From CAWABB01 sp963780165 (GTDB lineage: Bacteria; Bacteroidota; Ignavibacteria; UBA10030; UBA6906), in assembly GCA_963780165.1 (NCBI GenBank), contig CAWABB010000001.1, positions 1,116,001-1,180,000 of the forward strand: a stretch of 64,000 nt of DNA, written 5' to 3'. The notes beneath the pieces are model-generated. The model had not been told where the DNA came from. It did no database searches and worked only from the letters and a program-made list of their open reading frames with translations. The translations under genes were made by a program, and so were the position numbers. Shown piece after piece: positions 57,657 to 64,000 of the stretch (its first letter is position 1; each line of letters starts with the position of its first letter).

Positions 57657-58814
57657 TCAGTACTTGTCCCCTGTGCCGGACACAGGAGTTCTCTCCGGCT
57701 GGATTTGCGGTTTTCCCACGTTCACCTTTTCCCAGGCCCGCACGTTCTTGCGCCCCTGGTCAAAGAGCCGCTCGTAGTTCCCCTTCAGCACCAGTTGTCT
57801 GGCCTCGGGGGTGAGGAGCTTCCAGAGCGGAGTATACATATCATACACCTTCTTCTGCGCTTCGATGGACGCAGGGGCCACCTCATCGGTCCCAAAGAGG
57901 AAGCGATCCGGGAACTTGTTTATCAGGTCTGCGGTGTTCTTCAGTCCCTCAGGGGTTGAGACGATGTACTTGGCCACCTCAGTCCAGGAGATGTCGATGT
58001 ACATATGTTTGAGCTCCGGATCCGACAGCGGACGCTCCAGCATGGCCGCCTGATCCTGGATCGGCTGTACAATCCGACCCAGTCCGCAGTGGGCCCAGAT
58101 GATCGTGGTCTTCTGATGCCGCTTGAAAAGCTCCCTCATCTGTTTTAGCAGATATGGCTCCTGCCCGCCCTTCGGGAACGGCATATTGATGTCGCTGTGG
58201 AGAATGACAACCATCCCCACCTCTCCGGCGAAATCCAGGATCCTGTCGAGCGCAGGGTTGGTCAGGCTGGCGATCTCTCCCGCGATCTTGGAAGAGACAA
58301 ATTCCTTGTGAATGCTGAATTCTCCGATGCCGCTGAACACTCCGGGGAATGTCAGCAGCACGCGCTTGATGTGATCCGCCGCGTACATGTCGGCGGGATT
58401 GAACCCCGTGATCATCGGATCGAGCCTGGCCTGCTGTTCGGGCGTCAGCGACTTGTACGCCATCGCGATGTGGGCATCCGTGAACGAATAATAATAGAGG
58501 GGGGCGTCGGAAGCCAGATAGTACGTCGGTGCAAAATCCCCACTGTTCTGGTACGACCACGTCTGCTGCAGCGGAAGGCCGAAGAGGGTCGACCGTCCGA
58601 TCGTCGTCCCCATGATCTCCATGTATTTCTTTATGTCCGTCCCCTCCTGCACGTAATTCGTCAGGTGGAAATGGGAATCGTGGAAAAGGTACGTATCGGC
58701 GGCAGCCTTGGCGCCCTGGGCAGCAGCCCCGGCCGGCACGGCAAGGCCCACCAGGACGAAGCATAGCGCGGCCAGCGCCGTCGTGACAAACGGGCCGAAA
58801 GAGTGGGATTTCAT
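57657..58814 (-). CDS. Exported amidohydrolase-family protein
   Basis: 385 residues. Signal peptide FVTTALAALCFVLVGLAVPAGAAAQ. The barrel starts with HDSHFHLTNYVQ (HxH metal site), then HSDINMPFP, IIWAHCGLGRI and LFGTDEVAPA (late Asp). This is the amidohydrolase-2 (PF04909) pattern, and the Asp near the C-terminus is present. ATG 58814 has GAGGAG 8 bases upstream and a good promoter 76 bp away. The substrate is unknown; periplasmic location is unusual for the family. It forms an operon with the porin gene. Confidence 0.85.
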   Translation of the reverse strand: MKSHSFGPFVTTALAALCFVLVGLAVPAGAAAQGAKAAADTYLFHDSHFHLTNYVQEGTDIKKYMEIMGTTIGRSTLFGLPLQQTWSYQNSGDFAPTYYLASDAPLYYYSFTDAHIAMAYKSLTPEQQARLDPMITGFNPADMYAADHIKRVLLTFPGVFSGIGEFSIHKEFVSSKIAGEIASLTNPALDRILDFAGEVGMVVILHSDINMPFPKGGQEPYLLKQMRELFKRHQKTTIIWAHCGLGRIVQPIQDQAAMLERPLSDPELKHMYIDISWTEVAKYIVSTPEGLKNTADLINKFPDRFLFGTDEVAPASIEAQKKVYDMYTPLWKLLTPEARQLVLKGNYERLFDQGRKNVRAWEKVNVGKPQIQPERTPVSGTGDKY

Positions 58815-58889
58815 GAGAAGTCTCCTCGGAGTGAAAGCGGATGCGTGCGACTTTTTTCTATTCCAGGCTGCATGCGAAGGAAGCGAGAA

Positions 58890-58918
58890 ATAGTACCCAT
58901 GATGCCTCAGAAATGCAA
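58890..58918 (-). promoter_or_regulatory. Promoter of the amidohydrolase-porin operon
   Basis: Minus-strand TTGCAT (58918-58913), 17-base spacer, TACTAT (58895-58890). Confidence 0.6.
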
Positions 58919-59070
58919 GGTATGGGCCCTGTCCGGGGGGCGACCCGGACAGCCTCAGTGGGCGGCTCCGGTGGCAGCTTCTATCCCCCCGGAAAGAAAT
59001 TCACCGCCCGTGCTACAACTTTTCCCGGACTAATTTCGTCATATATTCACGACCCCCAATCAACGGACCC

Positions 59071-59643
59071 GTGACATCAGACAATGACCTCATCCTGCGC
59101 GCGCAGGGTGGCGACATAGCGGCCTTCGAAGAGCTCGTCTTCCGCCACGACCGGCAGGTCCTCTCCATCGCCGCCCGGTACGTCCTCAGGGCGGATGACG
59201 CCAAAGACATCTACCAGGAGACGTTCCTGCGGGTGTACCGCGGCCTGAAGAGCTTCCGGTTTCAGAGCGATTTTTCAACGTGGCTGTTCAGGATTACGGT
59301 GAACGTCTGCATCAGCCACCGGCGGAGCGCGAGGAAGGAACCGCATCTCCCTCTCGAGGAGGCGGGAGGCGAGCGCAACGATGGAGGACAGGAGATGGCC
59401 GCGCCTGACGGGGATCCGGGCCCGGACCGGCTGGCGGTGGCTTCCGACATTGCCGATCATGTTCGGACTGCGCTCGATAAACTCTCCCCCCAACAACGGA
59501 CGGTCTTCACGCTCAGACATTACGAGCAGCTGTCGCTCAAGGAGATCGCGGGCGCCATGGGATGCTCCGTGGGGACGGTGAAGCGGTATCTGTTCACTGC
59601 GACCTCGCGGTTGCGGCAACAACTTCAGTACGTGGTGGAATAG
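59071..59643 (+). CDS. ECF-type RNA polymerase sigma factor
   Basis: 190 residues from GTG 59071. Sigma region 2: GGDIAAFEELVFRHDRQVLSIAARYVLRADDAKDIYQETFLRVYRGLKSFRFQSDFSTWLFRITVNVC. Region 4: ALDKLSPQQRTVFTLRHYEQLSLKEIAGAMGCSVGTVKRYLFTATSRLRQQL. The 45-residue linker between them is charged and longer than average. The next gene is a zinc-finger anti-sigma factor 10 bp away, so the pair forms a stress or envelope response switch. I found no convincing autoregulatory promoter. Confidence 0.96.
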   Translation: MTSDNDLILRAQGGDIAAFEELVFRHDRQVLSIAARYVLRADDAKDIYQETFLRVYRGLKSFRFQSDFSTWLFRITVNVCISHRRSARKEPHLPLEEAGGERNDGGQEMAAPDGDPGPDRLAVASDIADHVRTALDKLSPQQRTVFTLRHYEQLSLKEIAGAMGCSVGTVKRYLFTATSRLRQQLQYVVE

Positions 59644-59653
59644 CGAGAGAACG

Positions 59654-60610
59654 ATGGAACACGAAGTCAATAAAGAGCGGCTGCACCTGTTCGTCTTCGG
59701 CGAAACGACTGCGGAGGAGAGGGCGTTGATCGAGACGCACCTGCGGGGATGCGCAGAGTGCAGGGCCGATCTCGCCGCGTTGAGACGGCTCGCCGATGTC
59801 ACCCGGCTCCCCGAGCTCTCCTGGGGCTCCGACGAGCTGATGCTCCATGAGGCACGGTCGCAGCTTCGGGCGGCGCTCAGGGCAGAGCGGCTCCGCCCCC
59901 GCTTCGCGGATCGCGTGAGGAGCTTCATCAGCGGGCCGGGCATGCTCCGCCCGGCGTTTGCGGGACTGGCATTGCTGTTCGCAGGGCTCGTCATCGGGCG
60001 GGCCACCAGCCCTTGGAGGCCGTCTACCGGCGACGCACCGCAGTCCGAACGATTCGCCGGCGGAACACCGCAGGGGGAACAGCACATCGGGCAGGTGCGG
60101 TTTACGGAATCACCCGGGGCACCCGGCGAGCTCGAGTTCACGTACGACCAGGTGACGCCGATGCGCGTGCGCGGAACGGTCAATGACCCGCAGATCCAGC
60201 TGCTGCTCGCGCACGCGCTTGTTGCCGACGAGAATCCGGGGGTCCGGCTCCGGGCCCTCAACGCGATCCCCTCCCGCCCCGCCTGGCGGGCGGACCAGGA
60301 GGTCAAGGCCGCGCTGATCCTGGCGCTCAAGACCGATCCGAATGCAGGCGTCAGAAAGGAGGCCCTCTCGGCGCTGCGCCGTCTCCCGGCAGATCTTGCG
60401 ATCCGGGACGCGCTCCTGCACACGCTCCTCTACGACGCCAATCCGGGGTTGCGCATCGCCGCGGTGAACGGTTTGGACTCGCTTGCGCTCGACCCCGCAA
60501 CGCGCGACGAGAACCTTTTGAACGTTCTGCGGGAGGCGTCCCAGAACGACAAGAACACATACATTCGCACACGGGCCAACGCTGTCCTCATGGAGGTACG
60601 AAACCAATGA
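59654..60610 (+). CDS. Zinc-finger anti-sigma factor with a periplasmic HEAT-repeat domain
   Basis: 318 residues. The ZAS zinc motif HxxxCxxC is present in IETHLRGCAECRADL at about residues 27-35, which binds the ECF sigma factor in the cytoplasm. One membrane helix follows at about 98-114 (LRPAFAGLALLFAGLVIGRA). The outside part carries HEAT-like helix pairs from about residue 180: LLLAHALVADENPGVRLRALNAIPSR, ALILALKTDPNAGVRKEALSALRRLP and LLHTLLYDANPGLRIAAVNGLDSLA. HEAT repeats as the sensor end are uncommon. It overlaps the next gene by ATGA. Confidence 0.93.
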   Translation: MEHEVNKERLHLFVFGETTAEERALIETHLRGCAECRADLAALRRLADVTRLPELSWGSDELMLHEARSQLRAALRAERLRPRFADRVRSFISGPGMLRPAFAGLALLFAGLVIGRATSPWRPSTGDAPQSERFAGGTPQGEQHIGQVRFTESPGAPGELEFTYDQVTPMRVRGTVNDPQIQLLLAHALVADENPGVRLRALNAIPSRPAWRADQEVKAALILALKTDPNAGVRKEALSALRRLPADLAIRDALLHTLLYDANPGLRIAAVNGLDSLALDPATRDENLLNVLREASQNDKNTYIRTRANAVLMEVRNQ

Positions 60611-61761
60611 AGATGCTGAACATCCTTGCAATGCTCTCGCTCCTCGGCGCCGCCGGATACGCGGCGGACGAACCGCAGGAACGGTCGAAGACTGAAACGT
60701 TCGCCGTCGAGCCGGGCGGACTCCTGAGAGTGCGGCTCTCGGGCGGCGATGTCACGATCGCCGCGTGGACGAAGAACGAGGTCCTCGTGTCGCCAGCCGG
60801 ACGCGCGGAGCTTCACGGGAAGGGCCTGGCGATAACGCACAGCGGCAATACGGTCGAGATCACGGGAGATCTGGGGCCGGAAAACAAAGGCGATCTACGC
60901 ATCACGATCAATGTGCCGTCGCGATTCGACGTCGAGCTTGAGACGCAGTACGGTGACATCGACATCGGTGGTCCGCTGCAGGGGAACATCCGGGCTGCGA
61001 CAAGCGGTGGCGATATCCGCCTCCGCGCGCTCTCGGGCGACGTCACCGTGAGCACTTCGGGCGGCGATATTGCCTCGGAGAATATCGAAGGGACGTTGAA
61101 GGCCACGACGATGGGTGGCGATCTGCGCATCGGAAGCGTCACGGGAACCCTCGAGCTCTCGACCATGGGCGGAGATGTGACGGTCGATCGCGTCGGGCGG
61201 GAAGTATCGGTGTCGACGTCCGGAGGCGATGTGACCCTCGGCGATGCCGGCGGCAGCGTGCAGGTCTCCACGGCCGGAGGCGACATTCGCGTGACGAAGG
61301 CGGGCGGGGCGGTCAAACTGAATACCGCAGGGGGCGACATCGTCGTGAAGAGCGCGCCGGCGGACGTGCAGGTGAGTACCGCGGGTGGCGACCTGGACAT
61401 CGCTGATGCCATCGGTCCTGTGGAGGCCAGTACGGCCGGCGGGGACGTGACCCTCTCGCTGGTCTCGGGAAAGATCGTCAAGAGCAACCTGAGCACGGCG
61501 CACGGCGACGTAACCGTTTATGTGCAGGAAGGAACGAAGGCCACGGTCGAGGCTCGTATCCGGAACAGCTCGTCGGGCGAGGAAGATGCGTCTCACTACC
61601 AGATCAAATCCGACTTCCCGATGCAGCAGACCTCCCAGGATGAGGGCCGCAGCACCAGGGCCACCATCCAGGTCAACGGCGGCGGCGAGGTTGTGACCAT
61701 CGAGACCATGGCCGGGAATATCTCGGTGAAGCGTGCGGGGGCGGCGTCGAAGACCAAGTGA
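60607..61761 (+). CDS. DUF4097-type beta-solenoid secreted protein
   Basis: 384 residues. Signal peptide MLNILAMLSLLGAAGYA, then a run of about 18-20-residue strands with the repeated core S-T-x-G-G-D-V/I (STSGGDI, TMGGDL, STAGGDIRV, NTAGGDIVV, STAGGDLDI, about ten turns, residues 120-300). This is the DUF4097/adhesin fold. It is coupled to the anti-sigma gene and completes a sigma/anti-sigma/surface-protein triad. The repeat regularity suggests it may be stiff and surface or periplasm bound. Role unknown. Confidence 0.9.
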   Translation: MKMLNILAMLSLLGAAGYAADEPQERSKTETFAVEPGGLLRVRLSGGDVTIAAWTKNEVLVSPAGRAELHGKGLAITHSGNTVEITGDLGPENKGDLRITINVPSRFDVELETQYGDIDIGGPLQGNIRAATSGGDIRLRALSGDVTVSTSGGDIASENIEGTLKATTMGGDLRIGSVTGTLELSTMGGDVTVDRVGREVSVSTSGGDVTLGDAGGSVQVSTAGGDIRVTKAGGAVKLNTAGGDIVVKSAPADVQVSTAGGDLDIADAIGPVEASTAGGDVTLSLVSGKIVKSNLSTAHGDVTVYVQEGTKATVEARIRNSSSGEEDASHYQIKSDFPMQQTSQDEGRSTRATIQVNGGGEVVTIETMAGNISVKRAGAASKTK

Positions 61762-61852
61762 CTCTTGAATATGGCATCGGGAGTGCCGACATTGTCGCTC
61801 AAATCCTGAGTCGTTTCTTTCCGCACCGGCTCACTTTTGAAAGGCACTCCCC

Positions 61853-63673
61853 GTGCATCTTCAATTCATTGACTGGATTGTTGTAGCGTTTACCCTCATC
61901 ATCTGCTTCTTCCCCGCTCTCTTCTTCGGCAAGCGCGCCGGCAAGAACACCGCCGAGTTCTTCGCCTCCGGCAGGTCGGTCCCATGGTGGCTGGCCGGCC
62001 TCTCCATGGTCGCGACCACCTTCAGCAGCGATACCCCCAACCTGGTCACCGACATCGTGCGCCGGAACGGCGTTGCGGGTAACTGGGTCTGGTGGGCGTT
62101 CGTTCTCACCGGCGTCATGACCGTGTTCTTCTATGCCCGTCTCTGGCGCCGCTCAGGCGTGCTCACGGACCTTGAATTCTACGAGATCCGTTATTCCGGC
62201 AAGGCCGCGGGCTTCGTGCGGGGGTTCCGCTCGGTCTATCTCGGGCTCTTCTTCAACTGCATGATCATGGCCACCGTCAACCTCGCGGCGTGCAAGATCG
62301 CCGGAGTCCTCTTCGGATTTGAGCGATGGCAGACGCTTCTGTTCGTGGGGGTGCTGAACGTGGTGTTTGCAACGCATTCGGGGCTCTGGGGCGTGCTCGT
62401 CATCGACATGGTCCAGTTCTTCGTGAAGATGACCGCCGTGATTGCCGCGGCGTATTTCGCGCTCCAGCTCCCGCAGATCGGCGGGCTGACCGGACTGGTG
62501 GACAAGCTTTCGAATATCCCGGGCCCGAACGGGATCAACTACCTGGACATGCTGCCGGACTTCACCAATCACTGGGACATCGCTCTCGCCGTGTTCGTTA
62601 TGCCGGTCGCCGTCCAGTGGTGGGCGGTCTGGTATCCCGGCGCCGAGCCGGGCGGCGGCAGCTACATTGCACAGCGGATGCTGGCATCGAAGTCCGAAAA
62701 GGACGCGCTGGGGGCGGTGCTCTTCTTCAATCTCGCGCACTATGTTCTCCGGCCGTGGCCGTGGATACTCGTCGCGCTCGCCTCGATCATCGTGTATCCT
62801 CAGCTGTCGGATATCCAGAAGGCGTTTCCGCACCTGGATCCGAGTCTCATCGGCCATGATATAGCATACCCGGCGATGCTCAAGTTCCTGCCCGTCGGGT
62901 TCATCGGATTGATGGTGGGCGGACTGATCGCAGCAAACTCCTCGACGATTCTGACCCACCTCAACTGGGGCGCTTCGTACCTGGTGCACGACTTCTACAG
63001 GCGGTTCATTCGCCGGACCGAGACTGAAAAGCACTATGTCCTGGCGGGGCGGCTGGTTACCATCGGCCTGTTCTTCCTGTCATCCTCGATGGTGTTTCTC
63101 CTCGACTCTGCGAAAGACGCGTTCGACATTATTCTTCAGGTCGGCGCCGGCACCGGGTTGCTCTACCTGGTACGATGGTTCTGGTGGAGAGTAAACGCGT
63201 GGTCCGAGGTCGCCGCAATGGTCAGCTCCTTCGCCATTTCAATCCTGATCCTTATTCTGAACAAGAATGGGCTCCACATGAGCACCCATGTGGCGCTGCT
63301 CGTCACCATCGCGTTCACTACGCTCTGTTGGATCCTCACCGCGTTTTTCGGCCCGCAAACTGATCGCAAGACGCTCGTGGAGTTCTACAAGAGGGTTCGG
63401 CCGTTCGGTCCGGGGTGGAGACAGGTCCGGAAGGAGGCGGGGATTCCGGAGGGCGAGGCGCGTGCGAGCGGCGAGAACTTCCCGATGTCACTGTTGGGCT
63501 GGTTCTCGGGAAGTATTGTCGTCTGGTCTGCGCTCTTTACGGTGGGGAATTTCCTGTACGGCAGGACTGACTACGCATTGGCGCTTCTGGCGGTATTCGT
63601 TGTGAGCGGAGCGGGGTTGTTGTATGTGATCAACAAGCTCTGGTCGCCCCGAAAAGCCGAACCCGCGGCGTAA
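61853..63673 (+). CDS. Sodium:solute symporter family transporter
   Basis: 606 residues, around fourteen membrane helices, SSS family. Marks: GRSVPWWLAGLSMVATTFSSDTPNLVTDIVRRNGVAGNW, YEIRYSGKAAGFVRGFRSVYLG, WWAVWYPGAEPGGGSYIAQRMLASKSEKDALGAVLFFN and FIGLMVGGLIAANSSTILTHLNWGASYLVHDFYRRF (Na2-site region). GTG 61853 has AAAGG about 8 bases upstream. The substrate (sugar, amino acid or carboxylate) cannot be read from sequence. It is monocistronic and followed by a strong terminator. Confidence 0.93.
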   Translation: MHLQFIDWIVVAFTLIICFFPALFFGKRAGKNTAEFFASGRSVPWWLAGLSMVATTFSSDTPNLVTDIVRRNGVAGNWVWWAFVLTGVMTVFFYARLWRRSGVLTDLEFYEIRYSGKAAGFVRGFRSVYLGLFFNCMIMATVNLAACKIAGVLFGFERWQTLLFVGVLNVVFATHSGLWGVLVIDMVQFFVKMTAVIAAAYFALQLPQIGGLTGLVDKLSNIPGPNGINYLDMLPDFTNHWDIALAVFVMPVAVQWWAVWYPGAEPGGGSYIAQRMLASKSEKDALGAVLFFNLAHYVLRPWPWILVALASIIVYPQLSDIQKAFPHLDPSLIGHDIAYPAMLKFLPVGFIGLMVGGLIAANSSTILTHLNWGASYLVHDFYRRFIRRTETEKHYVLAGRLVTIGLFFLSSSMVFLLDSAKDAFDIILQVGAGTGLLYLVRWFWWRVNAWSEVAAMVSSFAISILILILNKNGLHMSTHVALLVTIAFTTLCWILTAFFGPQTDRKTLVEFYKRVRPFGPGWRQVRKEAGIPEGEARASGENFPMSLLGWFSGSIVVWSALFTVGNFLYGRTDYALALLAVFVVSGAGLLYVINKLWSPRKAEPAA

Positions 63674-63678
63674 CATTC

Positions 63679-63716
63679 AAGCCCCCCGGGGAGCTCCCCG
63701 GGGGGCTTATTGTTTC
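63679..63716 (+). terminator. Intrinsic terminator after the symporter gene
   Basis: Perfect 30-nt palindrome (63679-63708) with arms AAGCCCCCCGGGGAG, followed by ATTGTTT. It is 5 bp past the symporter stop and could work for either strand. Confidence 0.9.
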
Positions 63717-64000
63717 CGCTTCCATCCGCCGAGCCTTCGACCTTGTCTCGAACCCCTCTCCTGGTTCTCCCGTGTGTCACAACGGAACCGCTGCGGAGAG
63801 CCGCCTCGACCCTGGAGGCACTCCCTTCCCTTCACTCAGAATCCAGGCGGGATGTCGCACGCTCCCCGGCGGAGCGGGTATTGCGCTAATCCAGATGGAA
63901 CACTTCTTCCATATTCGCCCACCATTCGCCCTCTGCCCGGTTCGCGACAGGCCGCTGCATCGGCATCATGACAGACCACCATTCCTGCGTCTTCGGATGA
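63717..64000. other. Final stretch without recognised gene
   Basis: About 280 bp at the window edge. A 65-residue plus-strand frame (63774-63971) has low-complexity, Pro/Ser-rich content, no ribosome site and no family resemblance, so I do not call it. Part of a gene beyond the edge cannot be excluded. Confidence 0.5.

Noticed and set aside
63774..63971. 65-residue frame near the right edge
   Set aside because: No ribosome site, low-complexity composition and no family resemblance.

Overview
This window is high-GC chromosomal DNA from a Gram-negative, outer-membrane bacterium, most likely of the FCB superphylum (Bacteroidota / Ignavibacteriota-like). The evidence is a fused LpxC-FabZ protein, the gene order uppS-bamA-skp-skp-lpxD-lpxC/fabZ-lpxA, a single-subunit five-helix type cytochrome b for succinate dehydrogenase, a full lipid A set, and a 16S 3' end with the anti-Shine-Dalgarno core. 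The phylum call is inference; a 16S search would settle it. I see no IS element, prophage, integrase or CRISPR array, so this is mainly a housekeeping region.

Layout. 24-10399 (minus): addA, purC, a 133-residue unknown, aat, a quinone oxidoreductase, a 64-residue unknown and addB. The two halves of the AddAB-type helicase-nuclease are thus split by unrelated genes. 10409-16702 (plus): a UbiA-type prenyltransferase, clpC with a clear promoter and terminator, a PAS-only protein, and a secreted VWA protein with two OmpA domains. 16822-18925 is the most unusual stretch: a DprA-like gene carrying an in-frame 48-bp minisatellite with a G10 run at its start, a small outer-membrane-type protein gene, and several near-identical palindromes built on GCGTCACCTAGGTGACGC. 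18969-24490 (minus): a complete rRNA operon, 16S-tRNA-Ile(GAT)-tRNA-Ala(TGC)-23S-5S, with promoter, boxA sites, and inverted repeats around 16S and 23S that should form the processing stems.

24658-34965 (minus) is one long envelope operon: uppS, bamA, two Skp/OmpH genes, lpxD, lpxC-fabZ, lpxA, a lipoate-ligase-like gene, panB and surE. It starts from a symmetrical divergent promoter shared with ybaB-recR, which leads rightward into two lipoproteins and ftsX. Next come sdhCAB (38170-41501), a lipoprotein esterase with two small genes, a pyrimidine-rich spacer, a giant TPR protein, an unknown 399-residue protein, obgE, a FecCD-type permease and its ATPase, nusB, lpxH and a class A penicillin-binding protein (to 54856). 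lpxH complements the lipid A genes of the big operon.

54869-63673 holds a 46-residue membrane peptide, a uroporphyrinogen-decarboxylase-like protein, a minus-strand pair (secreted amidohydrolase and a porin-like protein), an ECF sigma factor with a zinc-finger anti-sigma factor that has a HEAT-repeat C-terminal region, a DUF4097-type beta-solenoid protein, and a sodium:solute symporter ended by a perfect 30-nt palindromic terminator.

Recurrent gene overlaps (ATGA, GTGA, TTGA, TGATG) show tight translational coupling. Several recognised promoters fit TTG(A/C)NN-17-TA(T/G)ATT or close variants, which points to ordinary sigma-70 promoters here.
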